Assembly (NCBI GenBank): GCA_036924285.1
Contig: JAYKYS010000009.1
Coordinates: forward strand, 9,238,001-9,302,000
Length of the DNA stretch: 64,000 nucleotides
Reading direction: 5' to 3'
DNA from: Asterella californica
Lineage: Eukaryota > Streptophyta > Marchantiopsida > Marchantiales > Aytoniaceae
The notes under the pieces were generated by a model. That model was given only the letters and a program-made list of their open reading frames with translations, was not told the DNA's origin and ran no database searches. Below, piece after piece: positions 12,579 through 24,800 of this stretch; within the stretch, counting starts at the first letter, position 1; every line of letters starts with the position of its first letter. Made by a program: the position numbers and the translations under genes.

Positions 12579-13597
12579 ATGAAGAGTTATGAAGAAGATC
12601 GATGGATTAGAACCCTTCGAATGCCTAAGACCTTGTTCCTCCAGCTTGTCACTCTACTTGGACCACATGTGTCAAAAGCTGATACTCATTATCGGAAAGC
12701 CGTCCTCGTCAAGGTTCAAGTTGGGACAGCATTACTCAAGCTGACCTCAAGCATGACTCATTTTCAAGTGGGCAAGAGGTTTGGTATAGGGAGACCACCT
12801 CTCAAGAAGTATTTGCATATGTTGTTATTGTTGTGAATGGAGTCATTGGTCTTCAATTTGTCCAATGGTCTAATGGATCAGTTATAGAATGAGTTTCTCA
12901 GGGTTTTTTTAAGAAAACTGGTCTCTCCAATTGTCAAGATGTCATAGACGGTTCACACATTAAAATCATAGTGTAGTCAGTCAGAGAGCTACTTGGAGAA
13001 TATTACAACAAAAAGCAATACCACATCTTAGTGTTGCAGTGTGTGTGCAACACGAAAGGATGTTTTCTCAATGTGAGTTGCGGTCGGACAGAGTCAAACC
13101 ACGATCCACGAGTGCTCATAACCTCTGTCATGTGGACCCATATTCGAGACTACAAAGTTTTATCAAAGTCCATAGTTACACTACCTAATGGATTTCAGCT
13201 TCACCCTTATTTGTTAGAGGACTCCGGTTTAGTTTAGGTGGTTAATGTCTCATTCTCACTGACCCCGAGGTCACCACATGTACATAGACTGTTCGCAGAA
13301 TGACAAATAAAAGATAGAGCATGTATTGAGCAAGCCTTTGATATTCTAAAAGAGTGTTTTGCAATTCTTAGTGTTGGGATCAGCAGTAGTGTGAAATGGA
13401 CAACTGAAATAGTGAAGTGCTGTTGCGTGTTACATAGTTTTCTAGTGCACCATAGAGTGGTGGTAGAAGTAGACTGGGTTGTCATCATGTACTTTGAGAC
13501 AACGAGCATCCACCATGTTCAGAACTTTGTCAAGGAGAGTAGCAATGAAGTTAGAGATGCGTTAGCTGTGTATTTGGAGTCATATTCAGCTCTTTGA
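12579..13597 (+). pseudogene. PIF/Harbinger (HARBI1-type) DDE transposase relic
   Basis: Three frame-shifted pieces match the plant Harbinger nuclease from N to C terminus. The first (12579-12836) ends with the pattern FQVGKRFGIGRPPLKKYL. The second holds DVIDGSHIKI (first catalytic Asp codon at 12947), YYNKKQYHILVLQ and the NHDPRVL block (second Asp at 13103). The third has IEQAFDILKECFAIL (candidate catalytic Glu at 13328) and CCVLHSFLV, ending at the stop after 13595. All three candidate acidic residues remain, but several frameshifts and stops prevent expression. In active elements this enzyme cuts and pastes the transposon into 3-bp TA-rich sites. Confidence 0.88.
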
Positions 13598-13610
13598 TGC
13601 TTCAAGGACC

Positions 13611-14499
13611 CTTGAGATACGTTTCAGTGTTGTAAATCTGCAAGGCTGCAAGTTATTTGACTAGGATTTTCAAGTCTACAATGGTATCTATGATCATCGG
13701 ATATTATTACCAATACCAACTTGCTAAAGCATCTGAAAGTGGATACATTTATTGTCTTCCAGTCTCACTCTTTTCTCAGTAGAATTTTCGTAATCTTTTT
13801 TTAATCATCGAGGGAGTGTGGTTAAGTGACATAAAATAGTTATCAAAATAGCAAAATTATGTTACTTCGACATTAGACTTGAGCAGATTTCACAAGAGTG
13901 ATTTTGCTGATTTTGCAGGGGGTCGTGTTTACCGTTTGAACTTCAAAAAGGACTATGAATTCGAACAAGTCAAAATTACTCATTTTGAGGTTGTAATGGT
14001 TGCAACTAACATGTTTGCACGACAGATGACTTGTGGTTCTGAGCTCGAAGTCTACTCGATAGCATGCTAGTATGTAAGTAAGCTAGCAAAGAGGTCTCAG
14101 TGAAGTCCGTCAGTTCAGGACAGTAGTGCATCGAACCTTCGCTTCAAGACTTCATTTGTCACTCGTTCGAGGTACAAACTTTGAGGATTTTTGAGAAATC
14201 GCTGGGTAGCATGGATGGGAACTCGTTCGAACAAGAGAATAGATTATCGTTTGTTCTTTCTACCAACTTTTCTTCTTGTTGTTTATTCGAAATATTGATA
14301 TTCACTTGGATTCAATCGCAAGACATCCATTGTGGACCGTGGAGTCTGATACACCTAATCGCCACTGTCAAGCTTCGACCACGACTGATGTGCAGATAAA
14401 CCTTTGCCAGTTGTAAATTCGGTAGTAAATTAAGTTTGTATGTCCTGTCTTTTACTTTTTCTAACAATTCGCCGCCTGACATCTACATGAAACATTGAA
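13611..14499. other. AT-rich stretch, nothing identified
   Basis: Short frames only (for example 13879-14070 and 14181-14399 on the plus strand), none with recognisable content. It may include the 3' terminal part of the Harbinger element. Confidence 0.3.
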
Positions 14500-14818
14500 C
14501 AGCTAAAAAGACGGAACTATCATAACATCAGTTTCCATTTAATATATAATTATTGGTATTTGTACCATATTGCTGTATAGAACTGTCACTTATTTCAAAG
14601 TGATTGTAATAATTACCGCTGGAAACCTCCATGAACCATAAACAAAGGAGAAAAAGGTTCGCAAGCGCCGAAACAGCACCCTATTGCTGTATGGAACTGT
14701 CCACTGTTTTCAAAATGATAACATTACTTGTCGCTGAAAAGCTACATAGAAAGAGAATCTTATGTAGCATGCTTAATCACCTCCTCCATGTTCAGATGGA
14801 GGAGGTATTAATGCAACC
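14500..14818 (+). repeat. Hairpin element, copy 1 (diverged)
   Basis: This is a divergent member of the ~300-bp family best seen at 15963, 31668 and 32793. It has the A-ACCATAA core (14630-14640), a small stem GCTACAT/ATGTAGC, then a perfect 11-bp stem (ACCTCCTCCAT at 14779-14789, loop GTTCAG, ATGGAGGAGGT at 14796-14806), followed by ATTAATGCAACC, the counterpart of GAATATGCATCC in other copies. It also contains a direct repeat of TATTGCTGTATGGAACTGTC (about 14569 and 14683). Confidence 0.45.
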
Positions 14819-15962
14819 TTTCCTTTTGGAAGGGTTGGATCATACTTTGTATTATTTAACAATATTTTTTCATAGAAATGAACTGATTTATTTGAGAAAG
14901 GGGATCGTTTCATTCACTTCACTTATAAGTTTGAGATCAGCAGAGTCCAGGTGTAATAATTTCAACTAGGTTTTAATTTTAGTATTTTAAATTTTAAATT
15001 TTAAATTTAGAAAAAATATCTCATTAGTGTCTCTTCTCTTCTTTTTTTCATGTGTGCTTTTGCGGCACTTTTCATCCCAGTGGTAATTTACTTTTTATAA
15101 TAAAATCTGTCCAGTCATTATAACTCCAGCAGCAGCAAATCTTGCTAGTTAATTTTATCATTGTTAATACGCTTGAATAACCTTCCCCAAGGAGCTCTAC
15201 AGTGGATGCATGTTATCCACTGTAGAGCTCTCTTCATGAACAGTTTAAATATTTCAGAATTGGATAAAAATCGTGTCTTCCTAACTCATTCGCAATGAAC
15301 CCAATGGTTTTAATCTCACCCGAAACTTATGCTTGTCGTACCCGTTTCTATGGTAAATGAAACGTTGAGAAAGATAAGTTTCTTCTCTTCCTCTGCAATA
15401 ATTTGCTTAACAGGCCCCATTTCAAAATTCTTTGCTTTGTCTGGCTCTTAACTTGGTACCTTCGCTCGAACAGACCCGTTACATGTTGAGAACGGTTTTT
15501 TGTCGCCGTGGCATCGTCACGCGAGGGAATTACCATGTGATTCCAAATCAGAAGACGAGTTCAGTCGTGGAACTATTGTGGCTACTGCAAACCCGGCTCG
15601 ACAGAAAGGTTCAGTCGCGCTATGTGTTCGGAATTTTCCACTCTCCTCCGTGCAGATTGCCACATCATTCTCCTGGAAATGCCTTTCCACTTGGTAGAGT
15701 CCACGTCAAGAAAACATGCGCACAGCAGGTCAAGGGCCCGTTCAAGTTAAGTTAATAAATTCGGGCTTGACCAAGCAAAATGATATGAAATGGGGCATTT
15801 TCAAGCAAATTACTGTTTTCGCTGTAATGGTTTTTCTTGATTTCATATTTCAATCATTGGCTGTAAAAGCTTGCGGCAATTGCCCCAATGCTCCCTTGGG
15901 GTGAAAATAGATTGTACAAATGCCTCCACCATGAACTTCTGGGGAATTTTTCCCTCTTTTTT
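14819..15962. other. AT-rich stretch with one perfect hairpin, no gene
   Basis: Holds short frames without recognisable content, an AAATTTTAAA-type run at 14975-15010 and the perfect hairpin at 15192-15230 listed separately. Confidence 0.35.
15192..15230. repeat. Perfect 16-bp inverted repeat with 7-base loop
   Basis: GAGCTCTACAGTGGAT at 15192-15207 and its exact reverse complement at 15215-15230 flank the loop GCATGTT. No gene is adjacent. It could be the hairpin of a small transposon end or of a further copy of the hairpin element. Confidence 0.9.
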
Positions 15963-16246
15963 GTTATCCAGAAACAATAACAAAAATAGGGCAAAAGTGT
16001 TATCAAAAAATTCTGTAGTACATTGACTGAAAAAATAAAATATAGTTATAAATATTAATTATTAATCACACCTAAAGTTGCAAGGTGGTTTAGACATAAC
16101 CCATAAAGAAACAAAAACAACAACACTTCAGAGAGTATAAATATGGAAGGTTAGTAGCAAGAAAACATTAATTTAACTAAGTAATAAATCGAACCTTTAC
16201 ATATTGACCTTCTCCATCAGAAGATGAAAGAAGTGAATATGCATCC
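15963..16246 (+). repeat. Hairpin element, copy 2
   Basis: Starts with GTTATCCAGAA, has the core ATAACCCATAAA at 16096, the block CACTTCAGAGAGTATAAA, and ends with TCTCCATCAGAAGATGAAAGAAG followed by TGAATATGCATCCC. Upstream (15930-15962) lies ATGAACTTCTGGGGAATTTTT, which resembles the LINE coding sequence flanking the copy at 32793, so host LINE sequence seems to have been copied along with it. Confidence 0.65.
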
Positions 16247-16429
16247 CAAGAGAGCTAGCCAAGGATAGCCAAGAAATGGACAAGCAGAGTATGAGAGAAA
16301 ATATAAAAAAAATGGATTGGATCTCGGGTGAGATAGACTCAGGGACCATTTTAAAGATATTCGTTGATATTTTTCTGTTTCATATGTGTTCTGATGTTTT
16401 TGTTTAGGTTATAAAAATAAGTGTATCAT

Positions 16430-16705
16430 TAAATAAGAATTTTAGAGTTAAAATTTTCATTTTAATGATTTTCTAAACATTAAATGTTACCATAACCTCA
16501 AGCTGAGTGTGAGTCAGGAGAGAACCCATAAATACAGCATGACAGCACGTGCTGCAGAAATCATAAGACTGGCCATGCTCTAAAATAATAGTTAATTCAT
16601 GGTGACATTAATATATTGTCTAATTTTTCTCAACGAAAAGATTAGATAATGAATTAAACATACCACTTTCTCTATTTGAAGATGGAAAGGTGAATATGCA
16701 TGCCC
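16430..16705 (+). repeat. Hairpin element, copy 3
   Basis: Core GAGAACCCATAAATACAGC near 16520, then GTGCTGCAGAAATCATAAG, a first stem TCTAAT/ATTAGA (16619-16646), and a 3' end GAAGATGGAAAGGTGAATATGCATGCCC at 16678-16705. The left boundary is uncertain. Confidence 0.5.
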
Positions 16706-16708
16706 AAT

Positions 16709-16900
16709 GAACTTCTAGGAACTTTTGCTCGCTGGCTATTATTGGAAAAATATGTAAGTAAACAAAAATTATATACCAAGTGGATGCAAATAATTAAAAT
16801 ATTAACTGTTAGTCCATGCTTTGAAACGTGATCCAGATATAAACCATAAGGCATGAGTACACTCTCGTACTATTAAAAATTATAAGAGGGATTGAATTTA
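16709..16900 (+). repeat. Hairpin element, copy 4 (truncated)
   Basis: Begins immediately after copy 3 with GAACTTCTAGGAACTTTTG-CTCGCTGGCTATTATTGG, matching the LINE-like flank and left end of copies at 15963 and 32793, and reaches the core GATATAAACCATAAGG at about 16838 before similarity is lost. Confidence 0.5.
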
Positions 16901-17209
16901 GCATTTTTTTTCTTCAAGTTAATGGTGTGCTTCCATCCAAGTCATCAGAGGTGACCCTTAAGTGAGAGACAAGTCCGACATGTTGTAAATTGATCGATAA
17001 CTATCATGGAGGTTGAAAGATTGGGGAGGGGGGTAGTTGATCGAAAGGACGCTGAGGATTTTACATATCGTTCACTACACAGACCAAAGTGAGCTACATA
17101 ATTCATACAAAGGCACAGAATTTTTGGAGCGGATTGGCAAAGACGAAAGGTCACGGTTTAGACATAATCAGTGCGACTTAAGCCGAACGCACTCAGCTGA
17201 TCCACACCG
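16901..17209. other. Short unassigned stretch
   Basis: No gene or repeat recognised. Confidence 0.3.
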
Positions 17210-17480
17210 AGATCCAAATCGAGCTTAACACGCTCTGTGCGTGGAGATCGAAAATCAAAAGTGCACTCATTGAGATCCAATTCGCGCTTAATGCGCTCTG
17301 AGCGTTGAGATCAAAATCACCTTTAGTGCGTCGAGGTGCACATCATCCTCAATGCGCCAGGGTGCATATCGCGTGCAGTGCGCTGAGATGCACATCGCCC
17401 TCAGTGCGACGGCGTGCATATCATCTTTTATACGAAATCACACAAAGCGCGCTCGAGGTGAAAATCGCACTCGACGATCC
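17210..17480. repeat. Minisatellite of ~27-33-bp degenerate units
   Basis: Successive units follow the pattern GAGRTGCAYATCNCCCTCARTGCGCY, seen clearly at 17333-17430, with more diverged longer units (GAGATC-AAATC-C-CTTAA-GCGCTCTG) upstream from about 17210. No open frame spans it. Confidence 0.75.
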
Positions 17481-17971
17481 TCCTAAAAGTGTCCCTTAAT
17501 GATCAAACGATTCACGGATTACTATGCCTTGAACCAACTCCAAATAATGCTCTATTCGTGGCTTACTCCACTTCTCGTTGTTCTCACTTCTCGAATCTCA
17601 CTGCACAATTCTAGAATTGACTAAACTCTTTGTCATCCAACGTCTAACTCACACTTGGACAAATTCTAAACCATGTAGAAATCCTAAACCTTGTCACCCC
17701 AAGGATCCTCTTCTGCAACAGTAACCTTTGTCACTCCAAAGAACCTCATCCGCGACTAATGCGACTCACTCATATGTACTTTAAGAATCTAGTTGAAAAA
17801 GTAGCAGTAGTAGAAAAAGAAGTACTCAAGGCGGTATCGCACTACTCGGCGGCTACATGCTACACTTTTACTCTGACACTTGAGTTTACTAGTTCTAGAA
17901 GTTAGCTAAATATTACTTCTAGTTTCTTATGCATATGTTTGACACTTTTGCGTATGATGTTAACACTATTA
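17481..17971. other. Unassigned stretch before the LTR-like repeat
   Basis: No gene recognised. Loosely repeated AACTCTTTGTCATCC and AACCTTTGTCACTCC motifs occur at 17625-17740. Confidence 0.3.
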
Positions 17972-19214
17972 TGTTATATATTTTGAGTCCTAATAAATTG
18001 ATAGTACGTTATTTCTCTTGTTCAAGCACTCGTACGCTTGTGCAAGTGATTTCATATTTATCTATGTTGTTTAAAGTACATAACTTTAAGTTTATCATGT
18101 GGATAGAATTTAAGCTCATGGGTTGTGCTTACATGTCGTCCATGCATGCTTTCTAGCTTGTTTAAGTTATCTTTTAGAGTTACATATCACTTTATATGCC
18201 TTCGCATGAAATTTAAGATTTACGTTGGTACTTTAGAGGCTTGACATGTAATCTATATGTAAGGTTAAGTTGCCAAGTGGATTGGGACACAAAAGGTCAT
18301 GGAAGTGAAGTTATGAACTCTCATTGGTTCAATTTTTTCTTTTGTAAAACAGGGGTCTTAAGGACAGTTTGAGCTTTTGATAAGGGCACTTTAGAGGTTC
18401 TTAAATCTCCGAAGATATGAGAGGACATAGGGTGAGAGAGCTCATTGTGTCTATCACTGTCAGTTCAGATTTCGATCGATTTGGAGCAATAAAGAGAGAG
18501 ATATGCCAATTTGAAGTTCGGGTTGGGTCAGAATTACACCAGAATTGCTGATTTTGGGATTTTGGGTGTCATATGCAGCAGAATAGAGATAATTGTTTCA
18601 AAATTTTGTGGTTGCATTCACTGTTAGTAGGGCTACGAGTTTCTAAAAGAATTTCATGTCATTTGAGTGGGTGAATAAATCAGAGCAATCGCTAAAGCAA
18701 AGGAGGTCTAAAAAGATATTAATCTAGAGCACGAGATCTGGAGAACCTTGTACAACCTGCAATTCAAATTCCGCAGGGTTGTTCAGCATACTGTAGACTA
18801 CAAATCTTGTAAGATCGAGCAAAATTAATCGATCCAATTTTCTGTTCTAGGTCGAAGTAGCCATCTAGGTGCAAGAAATTACTATAATTTCCTTAGTAAG
18901 AACGGTTTTGCCCATATCTCAGTGCTCAAGGTCGATCTCAAGTTGAAATTTGGTATGTGTGTTCAATAAGGTCTCATTTACATGTAAGAGAAGTTTTGAA
19001 GTCTATATCATCATATGTTTTCTATTCTTGAGTGTTAAAGTTCACCATATGACTTTATTACTACTTGTTAGATATGATTTTCACTTTCTGAACATATTAG
19101 AGGACCCAAAAGATCTGTGTAAGTGCTCATAGTGTCAAGTTATAACCTGAAGCTCACATCTTGAGTAAACAACCACAGCAAGAAGCCTAACGCTAGATGT
19201 ATCACACTCCTACA
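17972..19214 (+). repeat. LTR-like sequence, copy A (solo LTR or LTR fragment)
   Basis: Starts TGTTATATATTTTGAGTC and ends CACTCCTACA, the TG...CA form of LTRs, and is collinear along most of its length with the repeat at 40390-41580. Shared blocks include CATGGGTTGTGCTTACATGTCGTCCATG, CAATAAAG (possible polyadenylation signal) and TCGATTTGGAGCAATAAAGA. The 5-bp flanks (TATTA and GCGGA) do not match, so either an end is misplaced or the copy is not a clean solo LTR. Confidence 0.6.
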
Positions 19215-19779
19215 GCGGAAGAAAGTCTTTGGAGCTAAGAGACTTTAACAAACCTTTTACTCATAGAAAAACCTCTGTTACATGCTATCGAGTTTTTTGA
19301 TAATATATTTTATTTCTTCAAACGATTTACTTGCTTTGTGAAATTCAATGAACAATGAAGTGTGTTTCTTTCTACTTTTTTCTTTCTCGTGACTTTCTCT
19401 TGCTCTTTTTTTTCTCTTCCAATGTTGTCATACTATACTCAACGTAAAATTTTCTATACTGGACTTTCTCTTTGATGCTTTCTTCGTATCAATTCAACAC
19501 ACATACTTTCATGTTTATACTGTTTACTGATCTCTGATTCTTACATGTCTCTTGCACCGACTAAGGAATATTTGAGACAGTAGAAGTTCCTCGGCTCGTC
19601 TCTCTGTTTCCTTCTTCTTCGTCTTCATTGATCATTTCATCTTCAGCAATAGGACTCGTCTCTTCCTCGAAACCTTGATATTCGCACTATGAATATGCAT
19701 ATCCTCATCTTCTTCAAATCGAGTATTCTCAAGATCATAACGAGAAAGGGAACTCTCTGCTTGACTCTAGGAGTCATAA

Positions 19780-20280
19780 CCTAAGACCTCTTGTTCTTAC
19801 GGTATCCCCATTGAATTCAAAGTAGGAGGATCAATGTTCGCACAACTCTCGAAAACAGTATTCATCCAAAAGAAGTGAGGACATTTTCTTTTCAATTTCT
19901 CTTCCAAGGTCATCCTTGTCAACAACTCATCCTCAGTAAGTCTTCCATCTGTGCTATCTTGAATTTCTTTCGCTCTCTTGTACATATCTACGTATCGGTC
20001 AAATCATTTCTTCAGTTCAACACCAATCACTCTTGAGAATCCATTCTTTCCTAGAAGTTGAGCCGTCATAATCTCAAATGTAATGGCTTTGCTAAGACAT
20101 TTTCTCCCATCAACTTTGATCTTTCGTCCTGCTCCGTGTAACACGACAAAGTTCTCTTCATCCTCGATGTATAATCTCAAATGTAATGGCTTTGCTAAGA
20201 CATTTTCTCCCATCAACTTTGATCTTTCGTCCTGCTCCGTGTAACACGACAAAGTTCTCTTCATCCTCGATGTATGCTAC
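19780..20280 (-). pseudogene. Unidentified ORF relic with exact internal duplication
   Basis: On the minus strand two frames (20264-20004 and 19985-19797) read as one charged protein, with a stop and a short gap between them: patterns GRKIKVDGRKCLSKAITFEI, then LTEDELLTRMTLEEKLKRK. It looks transposon-derived (gag-like composition, next to an LTR-like repeat), but I recognise no domain. An exact 103-bp tandem duplication (20068-20273) shifts the frame. Confidence 0.35.
20068..20273. repeat. Exact 103-bp tandem duplication
   Basis: 20068-20170 and 20171-20273 appear identical by eye, both starting ATAATCTCAAATGTAATGG and ending CATCCTCGATGT. As 103 is not a multiple of three, the duplication breaks the reading frame it lies in. 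Perfect identity points to a very recent event or an assembly artefact. Confidence 0.92.
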
Positions 20281-21869
20281 AATTTTCTAGTAATCATTTG
20301 AATTCAAACAAATTTCGTGCTTTCTTCAACGCTTCGAGATTTTTGGAAACCATAGCCATCGGAACTCTATGGGTACTGACTATATCACTCTCAATCTCAT
20401 CGAGAAAGTCTACATCCGACTTATTCTTTTTGCAGCTCATATTTTTGCGCTCTTATTTTCAAAATTCTTTCTACCACTCAATGTACTTTTTCAAGAAGTG
20501 AGTGATCTCGCTACTTGCATGCTCATCATCATATCCAGTTACACGTTATTTAAGTAGACTTGTTGAATATGTTTGAGACCCCCTCAGGTACCCACGGATG
20601 TACGATACAGTGCCGTCACAAAATTAGACATCATACTCCATGCACCGGCCTTTGATGAGTTACGAAGAAGATTCTATCGTCCGTGAACAAATAATTCCTC
20701 TTATCTTTGACACACCCAGTAGTTCGGTTCTTCCGAGAAGACGGCAGCAATGGCAATAGTGACCGCACTCAGAGATGGAGACACCGCAAACTTAGAGATT
20801 CAAGACATCACGACAAACCTACTGCACCTCCACCTCAGCACCAATGATGAAACAAAAAACACCGGAGGTGAAAGCATGCATCTCGACAAAGATCCAAAGA
20901 AAATAGATGGCAAAACTAATAATGGAGGTGATGAAATACCTACCAACACTACCTCTGATTTGCCTGAGTAATTAGGCAAGCCTATTTAGAAAAGTCGACA
21001 AGCTCGCGTCATGGAAGAATCAACGAAGAAACCTCAAAACGTGCGTTCACAAGATGTTCTCGAGAATCTCAACAGCAGGGATAGAAATGATAGCAATCAC
21101 AAGAGAAACAATAGCAAGAACTTTGACAACAAAGATGAGTGGACCAAAAACGACAACAAAGACTAGAAAAATAATAACTTTAGATTACGCATCCCGAGAA
21201 AGGTAAGGAAGACGCCTGAGAGACCACCGGACGGAATTAGGTTGAGAACCCAGAGGTCCGGCAGATAGCTGGTCCTTTGTGTTCTCTTTTCAGTGTTCTT
21301 ATGGCCGCGTTTTATTATAAGAAAGAAGACTTTCCCACAAAATGAAAAGCCCAGTATGGCGGACCGCTTCGCGTCATCGATAAATTGAGGAGGTTTTGTG
21401 TGTCACAGACAGCGCATTCCACCCTCCACTTTAGCAATAACGACATCTTCCCCCGTAAATACTGAATGGAATACTTGCAAGTTTCCCATGGATCACCCAT
21501 TGTAGCCCATCATGACGTCTAGCTTCGCCGTAATATGTTGTGAAACAGTCACAGCATTTCACTTTCAATGTCCATCAATCATACATTTTGGCACTCATTC
21601 GTGATTATATCGTGCATATATCTCATTCGTGCTCTTGAATTTATTTATTGCTTGACATGGCAGCCACTGCCAGGGTGAAAGAAGAGATCCTAAGTTAACA
21701 GTAACATAATAGCTTAAAGCATAAACATAAAAGTTTCGTAAATCAGTAGCAAGGGATTTACAACAACGCATGCTAGTTATCCTCTACTGGGCTGATCCTG
21801 GATGAATGCATCGCCCGCATGAGTTGAACATCGAGTTTTCCTCGTGATATCCATACTGATTCCACACGG
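20281..21869. other. Probable degraded retroelement interior
   Basis: No intact gene. A 73-codon plus-strand frame at 20750-20971 and the Asn/Lys/Asp-rich stretch at 21060-21170 resemble low-complexity linkers of transposon proteins. A plus-strand stretch around 21300-21490 (with stops) ends in short basic and aromatic patterns like the tail of a retroelement polyprotein. These are impressions only. Confidence 0.25.
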
Positions 21870-24800
21870 ATCCCACAGATTCACTTCATAGAAGCTAATC
21901 ATGACAACGCATGTTCCAGGTCTGGGTCCGTGCGCGTTCTTTGGACGCGACGGGAGCTACACCAAAAGCGGCCGAGATTCTCTGACTTATCAGCAGATCT
22001 GACTTTGACAAGGAGCCCGAGTTTCCACAGTCCCAGGCCAAACAGCAAGGCAAGACAAGGTCCAAGCCGATCTTGCTATACTGGCCAGCGCAACTACTAC
22101 AGACAAGGCCGGTTGGTGCCACTTGCGGGTGGCCACATGAACAGGGCCTGTGCTAGGAACCTTCTGGACAGAACGTTCCGGAGCACGCCCTTAAAAAGCA
22201 AGTCAAACTGTTCGTGGATACAATTATAGGCTTACGATGTCATATACCGTCTTTTCCTGATCCACTTCCCTTTCTGAAGTGTGATAGTTATTCCGACCTC
22301 TTCTTGTCATGGTCTCCACTTGTTGCACGTTGAACCAACAAAAAAAGCAGTGAAGTTCCTTTTGGCCACGCGTCTACTTTCGTCACCGTTTTAAGGACAC
22401 TGCACTGGGCACAAGGAATGAGGAGAGAACGGGCATGAAAAGCTCTCGTGTACAAACTACTAAATTACACACAAGAACTTCAAACGAGTTTGGATACAAC
22501 TAAATTAGCGAGAAGAGTAAGACATGTACTTGAACGAGAAATACACTCCACAATAATCGAGACTTCTGATAAAACAGGAAAGACGGAAACAAAACCTCTC
22601 AAAGAAACGCGGAAATCGTCCCTGTTCAAAACTCGTGACTCTGGTATGATCTGTTGGTTTCAATCGTTCCACGATCTACAGACCATATACCAAAGTGGCA
22701 AACCTTTGGTATATGGTCTACTGAATTAGGCCCACAGCATGACAGAATACCAATTATCTTAAGACCAACGCGGGCCAACCAACTTTAATCCACATTCTGA
22801 ATCAGAACCCTGTCCAGAATGTCACAGAACGCTGTGTTAAACAGTAGAACCCCCTCCACGCAACCTGCGCTGGCAACCTAAAGATGGTAATGCAACGACG
22901 AAACGGTTGTTGTGAGAATTCGACTCGAGACTACAGGAACTGCTCGTATGTTCCAAGTTCAATAACGGAGGACCAATATCTAATATGTTGCGATGTCGTC
23001 GCGGGAACTACGCTCACTGTCGATATAGAAGCAGAAACGCCTAATCTCCAGAATTTATGCACCACGCACCACCACCTGCGAAGTACCCCACCAAGTAACC
23101 TGCGAGTGGTATGCTGCCTATAACATGAGAACTGGATCGGTTGGAACGGCAGATTTTATACAGAACACCAAGCGGAGCTGAAGGGTGCCTAAGAGAATAC
23201 GTGAACGGAGCGATTACACCAGCACGGAACATGATCTGATTGTAGATAATGCTTCCCTTGATACGGTTATCCGCTACATATGCTGAACCGTGTTCGCTAG
23301 CAAAAGCTGGAACTTCCTCACTCGGGTTGTTTCTCTCACACTCCGTTTCGCAGTAAGACCTCGACACTAAGAGATACAGAATGGAGTTGGATGACAGTAC
23401 ACAACAGTCCAGGCAACAGCGCGGACTACCGTAACTCCTGCCACTCTCAAATCCCTGAAATCCTGCTCACTGATACTTCTCATTCGTCGGACGTGCGATC
23501 ACGTACGCACACAGGTTCCTTCTTGATCAGCTAACACTAGTCTCCACGATTAACCTCCGCATTTGCGCGACCCGAACTGTCCGCTGTAGAGATTCACAAA
23601 GGAAACAATCCCCTCGGTACAGTAGCAAACAACGTTCCACTACACTAGGTAGGTACCGTAGAAGCTACCAACAAACGCTCGACGAAACCCTGGATCCACA
23701 CACCTCTAGTGAATGGCGAACGCACCTTGCGAGCAGCAGTCATACTCTGCAGTACTCTAGAGCTCGATGAAAAGGTGAACTCCATGACGGAGGTGTGTGA
23801 TTTCCCCGGACAGTCCCTACGGAAGTTCATTCCACCATAGAAATCTCCAACTATGCTTCCATTATGTCCCGTGCTGCTTCATCCCAGATTTGGGAACTCC
23901 GGATCATGGACATGAGCTATGGTAACACCATCATGTGTCACGGAAAGAGAACATCACAAAATATGTAGCGAAGGTAATGGTAAGCACTCCCGCTGCAAAT
24001 CAAGAGCATAGATCCGAGACGTCGGAGTGGAGAAATTTACCATGGCAGTGACCACAAGAATGAAACAAACAGGAGAGAATGATACGACCACTGACCACTC
24101 TGAGCAAGTAGGACCTCTACTGACACCGGGTCATTGTTAGACGCAAAGTACTGAATTGGTTGCCTCCTTTGCTCGATTGTCGAGATCGAAAGCCCAAGTA
24201 TCACTCTTATCAACTCATGGGCGAATTAGTCGATTCAGGACAACTGACTGGTAAAAATCCACATGCATCTCGGAAACACGGAACATCACACAATTCAGTA
24301 ATTTATGCTCCTCATGTCGTAACATGGGTCAAGTGGTTTGAGTGGGAAAAACTCCCAGAGACAATTCACGTAGTATTTTACACGGGGGCTCCAACACTTA
24401 CTACAATCTTACAAAGAATCGTCAGCGCTATGAAAGGACCGTTTCTGCTAGGACGACTGGCTCTTCACATGACCGCTCACACCTACCTCATTCTCGCTCC
24501 AGTTTCACCTATCCGCCAGGGGAATCATCCGTTGCTTTGCCTGAGGGCTTTTCAACTGCTCACCCGTCCTAAACCTGATCCCAACCGCCTACACCTCTGC
24601 TTCTCGACCATGTGCTGGAGTCTACAGCAAGAAATGACCGGCAAGAATCCCTCGCCAGAGACAAGCGTAGTAATCCGAAACAAGAAGAACTTGTTTTGTA
24701 ATTTTCGGAGTCATGTTCTCCTGGTAATTCTGATCGAAAAGTCCTGTGTTCGTCACTGAGGTCAATGACGTTCCGACCAGGGACTTCCAATCCCAAATGC

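Larger units (their letters stand above)
10600..13610 (+). mobile_element. Decayed PIF/Harbinger DNA transposon carrying both genes
   Basis: Two relic genes lie on the same strand in the usual PIF/Harbinger arrangement: a Myb/SANT-like, coiled-coil ORF1 (10609-11767) followed by a DDE transposase (12579-13597). The outer boundaries are my estimate from where coding similarity stops. I could not identify terminal inverted repeats or a 3-bp target duplication by eye. Both genes carry stops and frameshifts, so the copy is dead. Confidence 0.75.

Noticed and set aside
24160..24759. 199-codon plus-strand ORF
   Set aside because: No recognisable domain and unnatural composition; overlapping frames on both strands look no worse. 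Probably a chance ORF in a GC-balanced region.
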